From Epilithonimonas sp042695135 (GTDB taxonomy: Bacteria > Bacteroidota > Bacteroidia > Flavobacteriales > Weeksellaceae), in contig NZ_CP170547.1 of NCBI RefSeq assembly GCF_042695135.1, positions 1,240,001 to 1,304,000 of the forward strand: a stretch of DNA of 64,000 nt, read 5' to 3'. Position 1 is the stretch's first letter. The number at the start of each line of letters is the position of its first letter. The notes under the pieces are model-generated. The model was not told where the DNA came from, made no database searches, and saw only the letters and a program-made list of their open reading frames with translations. Positions 45,008 through 55,022 of the stretch are shown here, piece by piece. The position numbers and the translations under genes are program-made.

Positions 45008-45619
45008 ATGCCTCTCTACAAAGATCTTTCAGACGATATTGCCACAATCCTGATATGGGAATTTGACAAGAATGAAGTGTTAAATCCGGATATTTTACTG
45101 GAACCGGAGAACCAACACAAGATTTTGGGATATCACCCGAATAAAATTGCTGAAGTTCTGATGGTAAGAAGAATGCTGAAGTCCGTTCTTCCGGATCATA
45201 AGATTCTGTATAAAGAAGGTGGCGAACCTTATCTTTTTCCGAATGATCATCAGATTTCAGTAAGTCATTCTTTTCCGTTAGCAGGTCTGGCGATCTCTAA
45301 AAATAAGATTGGAATCGATATTGAAAAACGCAAAGACAAGATCAAAAATATCCGTCACAAATTTATTCTTCACGAGAATGATTTCATTGATGATGCTGAG
45401 GAAGTTGATTTCCTGACGGCGATCTGGTGCGTGAAAGAATCACTTTACAAGATCCACCACAGCAAACACTGGTCACTGAAAAAGCATTATGATGTTTTGC
45501 CGTTTGATCTGCAGGAAGAGCTTTATGTAAAATGCAGGGTTTACGACGACGAAAATGAAGATTTCTTCAAAGCAAAAATCAATTTCTTTGATAATTACTG
45601 TTTAGCTGTTGTCGATTGA
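45008..45619 (+). CDS. 4'-phosphopantetheinyl transferase (Sfp type)
   Basis: 203-residue enzyme that attaches the phosphopantetheine arm of CoA to acyl or peptidyl carrier proteins. The two family motifs are visible: KIGIDIEKRKDKI (Mg-binding Asp/Glu, near 100) and AIWCVKESLYKIHH (the WxxKE-type motif, near 139). QISVSHSFPLAGLAIS precedes the first. The length is nearer to the Sfp/EntD type than to AcpS. Substrate could be the fatty-acid ACP or secondary-metabolite carriers; no such cluster is near. Its last 25 bases overlap the convergent FUSC gene. Confidence 0.92.
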   Translation: MPLYKDLSDDIATILIWEFDKNEVLNPDILLEPENQHKILGYHPNKIAEVLMVRRMLKSVLPDHKILYKEGGEPYLFPNDHQISVSHSFPLAGLAISKNKIGIDIEKRKDKIKNIRHKFILHENDFIDDAEEVDFLTAIWCVKESLYKIHHSKHWSLKKHYDVLPFDLQEELYVKCRVYDDENEDFFKAKINFFDNYCLAVVD

Positions 45620-47850
45620 TAGATCAGATATTCTTCGATGATTTTCCGCTGGTCTTTTGCGACATCGTAGATTAATTCCAAAAGTTCTCTGATATTTTTG
45701 ATCTCTGTCAGATGGCTGACCGTGAAAATTCTGTCATCAGAGATAGCCTGATTTTCCAGTTCGGCTTTTCTTTTTTCTAATAAATCAGAAACGTGATCTT
45801 CCGGTTTGATGTGACTTTCCGATCTTGTTTGTTCGTCCAGATCTTTTTGAAAGAGTAAGGAAGAAGTTCTCAGTAATTCTGCAGAAATCTTGATCTTCCA
45901 ATTCTGGATATCAATTTCCGGAAAATCGTGGCCGGATTTTGCATATTGAGATAATGACGCTGTATAAGCAGTAATCAAATGCGTTGTGGTGACGAACTGA
46001 TGAACGGTTTCCAATTTTCTTTGTTGATTTTTCGGATCCGAGATCATTCTTTGAAAGTTATCGGAAAGATTTGCCAGATCGATGATTGCATTTTTTCTTT
46101 TCAGGCGGAAATCCTCATCATCAACCTCATTTTTCAGAAAGTGATCCATCACCAACCGGAAATAATTGAGATTGCTTTTGGATGATTTTTTCATCAGATC
46201 CAGATTCTGCGTATGTTCCCAAACCGGCAAAATAAAATAAGCGACCAAAAATGAAACTGCACCGCCGATTAATGTATCCAAAATCCGATCTTTAAAAATT
46301 ACATTGACATTTCCGGGTTTCAGAAAATTGAAAGAAAGGAAAATATATATTGTCATAAACAATACAGCCCAAAAATATCTTGACTTTAATAAACTGAAAC
46401 AGAGGATCATACTCAACAAAAGAATGACCAGAATCGCACCCGGTTCTTTTACAAAATATAAAATGATATAAGCGATCACACCGCCGGCAATGGTTCCGAA
46501 TAATCTAAGGAGATTTCTATGTTTTGTGGTAGCATAAGCGGGTTTCAAAATTGCAATGATCGTGATGAGAATCCAGTAAGAATGTCCGATTCCAAGGATT
46601 TCAAACCTCGAAACAATATAGCCTAACAGCAATGCAATCGTAACTCTGATGGCGTGGCGGAAATGTCCCGAATCCAGGGAGAAATTGGAAAAGAAAACTT
46701 TTAAATTCATCTTCTCTTCTTTCGGTAAAAATTTGGAGTAATCTAATCCGGAAGACAAACTTTTTGCCAGTTTTTTGTCCTGAGAATGGACTTTCAGAAT
46801 GGTATTGACTTCATCTGTAATGTCTGTGATTCTCATTAGAACCTGGCGCATCATCATAAAATCCTCTAACGTCTCGGATGAAAACATTTGTGATCTGTGT
46901 TCAAAGAAAACATCATAAATTTTCTTGAGTTCATTATCAAAATTAGTGATTTGCTTATATGCCAAACCACTTTGCAGAGAGATCCCGAGATTGGTAATTT
47001 CGTCTGCCATTACCAAAAGATAATCGTGGATGTTATGAAGTAAAGTTGTGTCTCCGAAAACCCGATTCATTCTCTTGTAATCATTTTCGGAGGTCAGAAG
47101 TTTGTCATAAAGATCGATGGAATTAAGGAACATCAACATTAATATTCTACTTTGGGTCGTAGATTCGTTGACGATCTTTCTCGTTTTGAAAACAATTTCC
47201 CTGGTGTCTTCCTGATGGTTTTTGATCTTGACCTGCTGAGAAATCAATTGATTGAGCAATCCGTCAAAATCTGGATCTTTTGTGTAATATTTTGCCTTAA
47301 TTCTGAGATAATCTGCGAGTTCCAGGTAATTTTCTCCAACAACCTGACCGGCTAATTTGTAAGGCTGCAGCGTGGAGACAATCATGAAAATGACGAAAAA
47401 CCATAGACATCCCAAAAAGAAAATAATGGTGCTTTTGAGAACATTGTCACCAGTAAGATGCCCGTCAATAAAAATACTGAGTACGACCAGAGCAATAGAT
47501 CCGAAAGTTGCCAATCTCAATCCATAAACGCCAATCATCGAAAAAAAGAAACCAAATATGATAATCTCCAGGTAAACGGCTATCGGAAATTCTTTTACAA
47601 GGCTTGCGAAAAGTGCGATAAAAAAGAAAGAAAAAATGGATAAAAATAACGTGTTTCTTCTTCTGATAAATGGTCCCGGCTGATCCGTCAATCCCACAAA
47701 ACTGGTCCCAAGTGGAAACAGAAAAAACTCTTTCAATAATCCAAACTGTGCTAGGATGATGCTTGGAATCACTATTGCCAGAGCAATTCTTGCTCCGGAA
47801 TAGATGTATTGGCTGGTTAAGAATTTTTTGAGTTCGGAACTATAGTTCAT
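45595..47850 (-). CDS. FUSC-family inner-membrane protein (YccS-like)
   Basis: 751-residue membrane protein of the FUSC/YccS family, related to aromatic-acid exporters (AaeB) and aluminium-activated malate transporter-like proteins. Two blocks of about six helices lie at 20-165 (ARIALAIVIPSIILAQFGLL, FFSMIGVYGLRLATFGSIAL) and 400-545 (AIRVTIALLLGYIVSRFEIL, TIAGGVIAYIILYF). They are separated and followed by soluble helical regions (about 170-390 and 550-751). The basic FUSC core HFRHAIRVTIAL is visible. Transport substrate is unknown. Convergent and overlapping by 25 bases with the phosphopantetheinyl transferase gene. Confidence 0.88.
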   Translation of the reverse strand: MNYSSELKKFLTSQYIYSGARIALAIVIPSIILAQFGLLKEFFLFPLGTSFVGLTDQPGPFIRRRNTLFLSIFSFFFIALFASLVKEFPIAVYLEIIIFGFFFSMIGVYGLRLATFGSIALVVLSIFIDGHLTGDNVLKSTIIFFLGCLWFFVIFMIVSTLQPYKLAGQVVGENYLELADYLRIKAKYYTKDPDFDGLLNQLISQQVKIKNHQEDTREIVFKTRKIVNESTTQSRILMLMFLNSIDLYDKLLTSENDYKRMNRVFGDTTLLHNIHDYLLVMADEITNLGISLQSGLAYKQITNFDNELKKIYDVFFEHRSQMFSSETLEDFMMMRQVLMRITDITDEVNTILKVHSQDKKLAKSLSSGLDYSKFLPKEEKMNLKVFFSNFSLDSGHFRHAIRVTIALLLGYIVSRFEILGIGHSYWILITIIAILKPAYATTKHRNLLRLFGTIAGGVIAYIILYFVKEPGAILVILLLSMILCFSLLKSRYFWAVLFMTIYIFLSFNFLKPGNVNVIFKDRILDTLIGGAVSFLVAYFILPVWEHTQNLDLMKKSSKSNLNYFRLVMDHFLKNEVDDEDFRLKRKNAIIDLANLSDNFQRMISDPKNQQRKLETVHQFVTTTHLITAYTASLSQYAKSGHDFPEIDIQNWKIKISAELLRTSSLLFQKDLDEQTRSESHIKPEDHVSDLLEKRKAELENQAISDDRIFTVSHLTEIKNIRELLELIYDVAKDQRKIIEEYLIYQSTTAKQ

Positions 47851-47931
47851 ACTGCAAATTTACAGAAGTATTAAGTAAAATTGTTAAGTAGAAAATATTA
47901 AATATAAGATAAATTTTAATCAATAAAAAAA

Positions 47932-47956
47932 TGCCAAAGCTAAAAATGCTCTGGCA
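47932..47956 (-). terminator. Terminator of porV
   Basis: TGCCAAAGC and GCTCTGGCA pair with one mismatch; plus-strand poly-A at 47925 gives a U tract for the minus transcript. Confidence 0.8.
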
Positions 47957-47985
47957 AGGTTTTAATTTTATATAAAAATCATTCT

Positions 47986-49143
47986 TTAAAAATCCTGTGC
48001 GTTGTAAGTTTCTGTACCGAGATTCCAGGTTAAGCCGAATCTAAGCGTGTTATCCAAAGCTGAATTAATTTTAGACGTATTGATAAGGTAAGAAAGATCT
48101 AAACCAAAAGAGGCATACTTGAAACCAACACCGACTGTTGCATATTGTCTGGCTCCCTGTTCCGGTGCTTCTGTAAAATAACCCGCTCTAAGAGCAAATG
48201 TCTCGTCATAAGAGTATTCTGCGGCGCCGCTGAACATAATACTTTTTTTGTTGCTGAATGATTTAGTAATTCCTTCTATTACACCAACATTCGGTACATC
48301 GTATATTGGATTTCCGTTTGAATCTTTACCGGTAACTGCCGGACCAGGAACTAATAATTTAGAAGCCTCGCCACTTAGACTGAAACGATTCATATCATCG
48401 ATCAACAAGTCATAACCCAAACCTAATCTTGCCATTGTAGGAAGATACGATCTTGAGTTCTCGTCGCCTGTATAATCTAATCTTGGACCTAAGTTTTGTA
48501 CGGCCCAACCTGCTTTTACTCTGCCTTCATATCCGCTGATACTCTCGTGTTTTGGAGACATATAGTATCCGGCAACATCTATCGCAAAAGTATTTGCCGG
48601 TTTCAGCGTTCCATCTGTAGATCCGAAGTTCCCTCCAAGATCCGAACGGATAAATCTACCGGTAACAGCCATTGAGTAATAGTCTGATAATTTCAAACCA
48701 TAAGCAATATCAATAGAAAATTCGTTTGGTTTTGAAGTCCCTAATTGCTGTACTTCATTACCAACAAAATTTGTAAGATCTACTTCTCCCATATTGAAGT
48801 AATAGATACTTGCACTTAAAGTAGAACGCTCATCATCACCCAGGAAAGTGTAATATGACCCATAAAGTAAAAATACATCGTTTGTAAGCTTACTCATATA
48901 TGGTGTATAATTGACTCCGAATCCGGATGATACCTTTGCAAACGGATATTTTGCAGCGTTCCAGAATTGAGAGAAAACATCTGTAGATGTAATAACACCC
49001 TGATCACCCATACCACCTGCTCTGGCATCTGGAGATATTCTCAGGAATGGAGCTCCGGTAAGCACCGGCTGAATGTTTTGAGAAAAAGCAAGGGCACCAA
49101 CGCCGATTCCTAATCCTACAAATAATCTTTTTGTTAAATTCAT
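47986..49143 (-). CDS. porV: Type IX secretion outer-membrane protein PorV
   Basis: 385-residue FadL-like barrel that shuttles cargo proteins from the T9SS translocon to the PorU attachment complex. The signal peptide (NLTKRLFVGLGIGVGALAFS) is followed by NIQPVLTGAPFLRISPDARA and GGMGDQGVITSTDVFSQFWN, a very typical PorV opening. Repeated strand pairs follow, ending with RFGLTWNLGTET and a short C-terminus. It follows porU on the same strand by 42 bases, and gldJ is divergent upstream of porU, the usual Bacteroidetes gene order. It serves secreted proteins with sorting domains such as the M4 proteases at 21-27 kb. Confidence 0.96.
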   Translation of the reverse strand: MNLTKRLFVGLGIGVGALAFSQNIQPVLTGAPFLRISPDARAGGMGDQGVITSTDVFSQFWNAAKYPFAKVSSGFGVNYTPYMSKLTNDVFLLYGSYYTFLGDDERSTLSASIYYFNMGEVDLTNFVGNEVQQLGTSKPNEFSIDIAYGLKLSDYYSMAVTGRFIRSDLGGNFGSTDGTLKPANTFAIDVAGYYMSPKHESISGYEGRVKAGWAVQNLGPRLDYTGDENSRSYLPTMARLGLGYDLLIDDMNRFSLSGEASKLLVPGPAVTGKDSNGNPIYDVPNVGVIEGITKSFSNKKSIMFSGAAEYSYDETFALRAGYFTEAPEQGARQYATVGVGFKYASFGLDLSYLINTSKINSALDNTLRFGLTWNLGTETYNAQDF

Positions 49144-49185
49144 TTTTATACGTTTAAGGTAAAAAATTACCGATATATGTTTTTA

Positions 49186-52100
49186 TTATTTTAATAATAC
49201 CATTTTTTCAACTGCTGTTGCACTTCCGGAACATTTTTCCTGATTTTGGCTGCGTGCAAATATCTTAAAAATATATGTACCCTTTGCTACAGTATCTCCA
49301 AAATCATCTTTTCCGTCCCATTCTATGGCTTGTCTTGGTGTTCTGAAGCCCTGCAGGAATGGTTCTGCGGATATACTTGTGGAAAGCGTTCTCACTATTT
49401 TCCCTGTGATTGTATAGATCTGAACATTAACATCCAGAATGTCATCACAATTATGCTCAAACTGAACATAGGTTTTGTTTGTAAAAGGATTTGGCCAGTT
49501 GAGCAGTCTGTTTACCGTCAGCTTTTTCTCTGACTCATCTTTTACTACAAAGTTTAACGTAGAGGTTGCAGAATTATTGTTGATGTCCCAAACTTTGAAT
49601 ACCAATTGATGCTCTCCCGGTGAGAGACCTTTTAATGGGAAAGTAACAGAACCTTTCTGATAATCATTCAATGCTGTGTTGTTGCATCCATTACCGTCTC
49701 CAGAAGAAAAATAATCATTCACAGAAGTTGTATTGACAACATCCCCATCCAAAACGAATGTAATATCGTGACCGATTCCTGCGCCGGTAGAGTTAATTCC
49801 AAAATTATCTTTTACACAAGCCAGCAGCATTGGATTTTGATCAGTAATACCACCATTTGCAAAGTTTGTATTATTCATATAAAGATTTGCTGCAGGAGGT
49901 TCAGAATCATTGATTCCATCGGGATTGATATCTCCTACAGATTGGACCTGGTTGGTGAAAACATCATAAGCGTTTGTTTTTGCATCTATGAAATTTTCTG
50001 CATAACCCAAAATTCTGCCGTTTCCGACTTCGTAGTTAATGTCTTTCGGGACATAAAACTCAACAGTATAAATCCCTTTATCTACTTTTCCAGAAGCTTT
50101 TACAATAGGACTTGGTTCTTCTTCGTAGGTCATTTTTGGATTCATCTCAGGCACATTATCATTATTTAATGTTGTCTTTTTTATTTTTTTATCAAAAATA
50201 TTAATAACAACCCGACCATTAAATGTGTTATCTAAAGATCCATCCGCTTTATTAACCTTACCGGTAATCTTAACAAAATCCAAAGCTCTTATTTTACCAG
50301 GAACAGGTGTTTCTATGTTATCAATTTTCAGAAATCTTTTTGGTCTGCTCATTTTCATAGCCGGATCTCCTAAAAAGTTTACACGCAACGGATCAGAAGA
50401 AGATCCATAACCAGAAACAGGATAAGAATAATATTCTTTCCGAGCGTTTAAATGGGCCATTCCAATGGACATAAAATCATCAGAAATTAGTGCAAAAAGA
50501 TTTTTGGTAAAGATCGGCGTGAATTTTCTTCCATAATCTACCGATATGGCGCGGCTTGAGGTCACCATCGTTGCTGCACCACCTGTACTTAGCTTGATTA
50601 GCTGTTCACCCGTGGAATTAGTGCTTGGCTCGTCCCATAATGTAAACTCACATGTAATTGTGGATACGAAAGGAAATCTACTGTACACAGGTGTAAAGTT
50701 ATTAAAACCTACTACTTCTGTTGAGGTAAGGATTCTTTCCTGTGCCCAGCCATTGATCCCTCCATGTCCAAAATAGAATAAGTTTAAGCTATTCCCGACA
50801 TCATTGGATATCGCTTGATTTACTTGAGGATATCTTGGTCCGCCGGCACTTGTAACTGCAGGAAATGCATCAAGATAAAGCTTGCGGATATTATATTCTG
50901 GTTTATTTGTCGCCGAAAAATTCTGACTAATTGCATACTCTACAAGATAATGAAAAGGTCCTGGTATACCGGCTGGTACATCAGCTCCTTCAAAATCATC
51001 ATCTGCTACAAAGTCAAGCTTCATTCTCCATTCTCCAAAAGGATTGGATTGACCGGATAATGCATTATTGTACGCCAAAACTTTGTCAATCATTACTTTT
51101 GCTTCCTGTAGATTGTCAGCCGGTAATCTTCCGATTGGAAGATCTGGCACCTGAGAAAGATCGACAACGGTCTGAGGTTTTGTCATTACAAAATAATCAT
51201 CCGTAACGTATGAGCTTTTCACGTCTGCACTATTTTCACTTTGATAGCTGGGAATGACATCTGTATTGTTGGCAACACGGTTTTTGAAATCATAGGAAGT
51301 ATCTCCTAATAAAAAAACATATTTAAGAGAGCCGAGTGGAGAGTTTAATTTTGTGACAAAATCTCTGATTGCTGTAATGTCTTTACTTCCGCTGCTGAAC
51401 TCATTGTAGATTTTATTAACGTCCACAATCTGCACATTATAACCATTTTTGGATTGATGATAAGAAGCTAATCTTTGAGCCTGGCTGAAGTATACCGGCT
51501 GAGTAATGATAAGATAATCTACGTTTTTAAGAGAAGAAAGATCCTGATTATCAATCTTCCCTACAAAGGAAGGTTCATACGCAGCAGAGCTTTTAAAAGC
51601 TGTAAATTCGTTATTGAAATCGGTGTTATTAGCAAGATAGCCAAAATTAAATGTAGAATTTTGAGCGTTTTTATTGGTTACTTTTTTTGCATTTGTAATA
51701 TCAGAAACATCCCATATTTGCTCTATACCAGAGGCGTTTTGTACAGAAAATCCATAAAGATCCCCGGATCCTGTTGCGATATCATAATCACGGAAGTTCA
51801 TTTGAGAATTATTGTAGCTTAGATTTTCCTTGTACTGGACTTCGGCAAAGTCAAAGTAGAATGTAGCATTTGGATTAGCACTAATATCGGTGGTATAATT
51901 AAATTTTATATTGGTTCCTGTTTGATCAAATAGTGCGGATTCAAACATTATTCTTTCAAAATTTTCGGCTTTGCTGCTCAAAGATCTAACATCCTGACTC
52001 CCATTTACATTGGTTGTCAGTTTTGCAGACTGTGCATTGTAACCAATGACTTGAGTTTTAAAACGAATCACATCGTCGGTCTGGATAGGAGATTTTGTTG

Positions 52101-53169
52101 TGAATGTTATTTCTCTGCTGCCAGGGATTGCATCACCAGTCCAGGTTCTTCCCAGCTTTACAAGATTAAATTTTTCTTCATTAATGAACTGATAATCATC
52201 ATAACGCGTAATTAAATCCTGCGGCAGACTATTATCAACAGTCTGAACTCTTTTTCCAGGACCTGTATCAAAATTTATAAAGTAGTAAGAAAAGTCTTCA
52301 TAGATATTAACAAAATTATTGGGCGTACCGAGTTTTCTGAATTCTACTCTTTTATTCCCGTTTCCATTTGACCGGTCAAAGAGGTTATATCCATTAGGGC
52401 CTTGTGCGTAGAAGAGTGCAAAATCATCATCGTTCCAAACGCCATCATCTTCACCAACCACCTGGATGGCATCTTCCTGTAAAGCATCGTATTTTAGATT
52501 AACGAACCGCGTACCAGATCCATCAGTATAAACCACTTGATTGAATTCCGGTAACATCAATCCGCCATTACCATAAATTCTGAAGTTTTTCGGATTGACA
52601 TTTGCGGGGTTGATTCCGTTTTGCTGCAAGAATTGCTTGGTAATTTTAAAAATTCCTGTTTTGTCAACTTTTATTTTATAAAAAGTTCCTGATTTTAAAG
52701 GATTATCAGAAGTTCCAAGCTTATTGGCGTTTTTATACAAATCGGCAACTTTCCTGTTGGTTTGGACGATCGTAAAAGAAACTAATTTATAGACTTTGTT
52801 ATTCTCAGCTTTTACTGCTTCTATTTTTATGTTTGCAGATTCGGTATTCTCAGCTTCACTGAAAAAGTAATTGATACTGTTCGCCGGAGATGAAGAAAGC
52901 GAATTGATATTAAGATCTTTAATATCTTTTGCAGGCAATACTTCCCAAACAAGTTGTTCTATCTTTAGCTGATTACCGGTTTTAATGTTTAAATTAGCAA
53001 AAATAGAATTAGCATCTACCTGATAATTGTAATTACTGAAAAAAGGATATGTAAGTTTTTCTGTTCCATAATCCATTTCCTTATAACCATCCCAGGTAAG
53101 ACTGATTTTTTGTGCAAGTCCCAGTGTGGAAAGAAAACAAAAAACGACAATATAAAATTTGAATTTCAT
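49186..53169 (-). CDS. porU: Type IX secretion C-terminal signal peptidase PorU
   Basis: 1327-residue surface protease of the gingipain (C25) family. It removes C-terminal sorting domains from T9SS cargo and attaches the mature protein to lipopolysaccharide. I chose the ATG at 53169; a TTG three bases upstream is less likely. A signal peptide is followed by a large N-terminal beta region. The catalytic domain shows FLLGDTSYDFKNRVAN, the His in LNLFYFGHGGINGW and the Cys in PFVSTITCEFTLWD, then SRAISVDYGRKFT. The C-terminus is itself a sorting-type domain (NRLLNWPNPFTNKTYVQF, GTYIFKIFARSQNQEKCSG). Upstream of porV and divergent from gldJ. Confidence 0.96.
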   Translation of the reverse strand: MKFKFYIVVFCFLSTLGLAQKISLTWDGYKEMDYGTEKLTYPFFSNYNYQVDANSIFANLNIKTGNQLKIEQLVWEVLPAKDIKDLNINSLSSSPANSINYFFSEAENTESANIKIEAVKAENNKVYKLVSFTIVQTNRKVADLYKNANKLGTSDNPLKSGTFYKIKVDKTGIFKITKQFLQQNGINPANVNPKNFRIYGNGGLMLPEFNQVVYTDGSGTRFVNLKYDALQEDAIQVVGEDDGVWNDDDFALFYAQGPNGYNLFDRSNGNGNKRVEFRKLGTPNNFVNIYEDFSYYFINFDTGPGKRVQTVDNSLPQDLITRYDDYQFINEEKFNLVKLGRTWTGDAIPGSREITFTTKSPIQTDDVIRFKTQVIGYNAQSAKLTTNVNGSQDVRSLSSKAENFERIMFESALFDQTGTNIKFNYTTDISANPNATFYFDFAEVQYKENLSYNNSQMNFRDYDIATGSGDLYGFSVQNASGIEQIWDVSDITNAKKVTNKNAQNSTFNFGYLANNTDFNNEFTAFKSSAAYEPSFVGKIDNQDLSSLKNVDYLIITQPVYFSQAQRLASYHQSKNGYNVQIVDVNKIYNEFSSGSKDITAIRDFVTKLNSPLGSLKYVFLLGDTSYDFKNRVANNTDVIPSYQSENSADVKSSYVTDDYFVMTKPQTVVDLSQVPDLPIGRLPADNLQEAKVMIDKVLAYNNALSGQSNPFGEWRMKLDFVADDDFEGADVPAGIPGPFHYLVEYAISQNFSATNKPEYNIRKLYLDAFPAVTSAGGPRYPQVNQAISNDVGNSLNLFYFGHGGINGWAQERILTSTEVVGFNNFTPVYSRFPFVSTITCEFTLWDEPSTNSTGEQLIKLSTGGAATMVTSSRAISVDYGRKFTPIFTKNLFALISDDFMSIGMAHLNARKEYYSYPVSGYGSSSDPLRVNFLGDPAMKMSRPKRFLKIDNIETPVPGKIRALDFVKITGKVNKADGSLDNTFNGRVVINIFDKKIKKTTLNNDNVPEMNPKMTYEEEPSPIVKASGKVDKGIYTVEFYVPKDINYEVGNGRILGYAENFIDAKTNAYDVFTNQVQSVGDINPDGINDSEPPAANLYMNNTNFANGGITDQNPMLLACVKDNFGINSTGAGIGHDITFVLDGDVVNTTSVNDYFSSGDGNGCNNTALNDYQKGSVTFPLKGLSPGEHQLVFKVWDINNNSATSTLNFVVKDESEKKLTVNRLLNWPNPFTNKTYVQFEHNCDDILDVNVQIYTITGKIVRTLSTSISAEPFLQGFRTPRQAIEWDGKDDFGDTVAKGTYIFKIFARSQNQEKCSGSATAVEKMVLLK

Positions 53170-53328
53170 CAATGTAATTTTAATAAGAGTACAAAATAAA
53201 CGATTTTTTTAAAAAAATGGTATATAATAAAATTAATTTAATTGCGTTTTATCAAAAAAAGACAAACAATATTTGATTAATTAAAGAATTTCTATTTTCT
53301 TTGTACTTTGAAAATTTCTATATCTATT

Positions 53329-54936
53329 ATGAAAAAAATCAGGCTGTTTTCGATAATTACTTTAAGCGCAACAATGTTTTTGGTAAGTTGTGGAGGAGGA
53401 GGAAACTCGAAAAGGGGTGGAGGCACCAAAGGTTTTGTAAGCAAAACCGGCTGGAAACCTAACGAGAAAGACGGGTGGTTCTTTTCTGGAAAGCAACAAA
53501 AACAAAAAGGTTGGCCGGGAATGGTTTATGTAGAAGGGGGGACTTTTACCATGGGATTGGTAGAAGATAATGTGATGCACGACTGGAACAATACACCTAG
53601 AAGAATGCAGGTGAGCTCTTTCTTTATTGGTGATACAGAGATTACCAATTCTGAATATAGAGAATACACCACATGGCTTAAGTTTGTTTTTCCTTCATCT
53701 GATCCAAGTTTCAAACATATCTATACAGGCGCTTTGCCAGATACTTTAGTTTGGAATAATAAGCTTTCCCGTAATGACTATGCAGAGACCTACTTCAGAT
53801 CTCCGGAATATGATTACTATCCTGTAGTTGGTGTTTCTTGGTTACAAGCTACCAAGTATTGCGATTGGCTTACTGACAGAGCAAATGAAAAAGCTCTAAT
53901 GAGACAAGGCGTAATCTCAAAAGATGTTTATTCTGCAGACAAAGCTTCTACAGCAGGAGCAACTTTCAATATGGATAAGTTCAAATCCAATGATGCAGAG
54001 ATGGACGCTTATGTTGATAAGGAAAAACTTAAGAAAAGAAGCGGCATCAAAACTGCCAACGAAAAAATTGCTGCTGCAAACAGAGGATCCACTTCAGGAC
54101 TTGTAGAAAAATTCAGACTACCAACGGAGGTAGAATGGGAATTCGCAGCCCTTGGTCTTCAAAAAGAAAGAGACTACAACAACTATTTGGGTAAAAATAC
54201 CAAAATTGACGACCTAAAAGGAAAAAAAGGAAGAAACAGAGGGATGTATCTTGAAAATTTCAAGATGGGTAGAGGAGATTACTCTGGTGTTGCCGGTTGG
54301 AAAAATGATGGTTCACCAACAACTGCTGATGTAAAACAATATCCTTCCAATGATTTAGGAATCTTCGGAATGTATGGTAACGTTGCAGAATGGGTTGCTG
54401 ATATATACAGACCAATGATTGATGAAGAATTTAGTGATTTCAATTATTTCAGAGGTAATGTTGTAAAGCAGACTGTTAAAAATGAAGACGGTACGTACAA
54501 GAAGATTACTAATGAAGATATTAAATATGATACTCTTGCAGACGGCCGTTTGAGTTACAAAGGACTTCCTGGTGAATATGAAAGAAAAGTCCTGGAAGAC
54601 AACAAAAACTATAGAGATGGTGATTATCAGTCTTCACTAGATGCCGGAGGAAGCGCACCAAGTGATAGTGCAGCGTTCAGTATGTACAATTCTGTAAAAC
54701 CAAAATTCATTGTTGATAAGAGTGGAAATGTGGTTCTACAAAAGGAAAAAACCAAAGCGACCACTCAAATCAGTGATTACAGTAGAGTTGTAAAAGGAGG
54801 ATCTTGGTTAGATTCAGCTTATTGGTTGGATCCGGGACAAAGAAGATTCAAAGATCAGACAAAAGGTTTTGGTTGGATTGGTTTCCGAGTAGCGCAAGAT
54901 GCTAAAAACAGTAAGACAAAACGTACTAAGAGATAA
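53329..54936 (+). CDS. gldJ: Gliding motility lipoprotein GldJ
   Basis: 535-residue lipoprotein needed for gliding and T9SS function; it stabilises GldK in other flavobacteria. I start at the ATG at 53329 (MKKIRLFSIITLSATM), which gives a normal lipoprotein signal with lipobox MFLVSC at about residue 21. The body is a formylglycine-generating-enzyme/sulfatase-modifying (SUMF1) fold: MVYVEGGTFTMGLVEDN, FFIGDTEITNSEYREY, VEKFRLPTEVEWEFAALG, GNVAEWVADIY and VVKGGSWLDSAYWLDPGQRR. Typical FGE cysteines are absent, so it is structural. Divergent from porU with 159 bases between. Confidence 0.95.
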   Translation: MKKIRLFSIITLSATMFLVSCGGGGNSKRGGGTKGFVSKTGWKPNEKDGWFFSGKQQKQKGWPGMVYVEGGTFTMGLVEDNVMHDWNNTPRRMQVSSFFIGDTEITNSEYREYTTWLKFVFPSSDPSFKHIYTGALPDTLVWNNKLSRNDYAETYFRSPEYDYYPVVGVSWLQATKYCDWLTDRANEKALMRQGVISKDVYSADKASTAGATFNMDKFKSNDAEMDAYVDKEKLKKRSGIKTANEKIAAANRGSTSGLVEKFRLPTEVEWEFAALGLQKERDYNNYLGKNTKIDDLKGKKGRNRGMYLENFKMGRGDYSGVAGWKNDGSPTTADVKQYPSNDLGIFGMYGNVAEWVADIYRPMIDEEFSDFNYFRGNVVKQTVKNEDGTYKKITNEDIKYDTLADGRLSYKGLPGEYERKVLEDNKNYRDGDYQSSLDAGGSAPSDSAAFSMYNSVKPKFIVDKSGNVVLQKEKTKATTQISDYSRVVKGGSWLDSAYWLDPGQRRFKDQTKGFGWIGFRVAQDAKNSKTKRTKR

Positions 54937-54961
54937 TCCAATTATCATTAAAAAATACTTA

Positions 54962-54988
54962 AACAGCAGAATTTTCTGCTGTTTTTTT
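54962..54988 (+). terminator. Terminator of gldJ
   Basis: AACAGCAGAA and TTCTGCTGTT pair tightly, followed by T. Confidence 0.9.
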
Positions 54989-55010
54989 ATTCCAAATCAT
55001 CACATTTGTT

Positions 55011-55018
55011 TATTTTTG
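55011..55018 (+). promoter_or_regulatory. -7 box of murF, four bases from the ATG
   Basis: TATTTTTG (TAnnTTTG). With only ACTT between it and the ATG at 55023, the transcript would begin at or next to the start codon. Confidence 0.55.
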
Positions 55019-55022
55019 ACTT

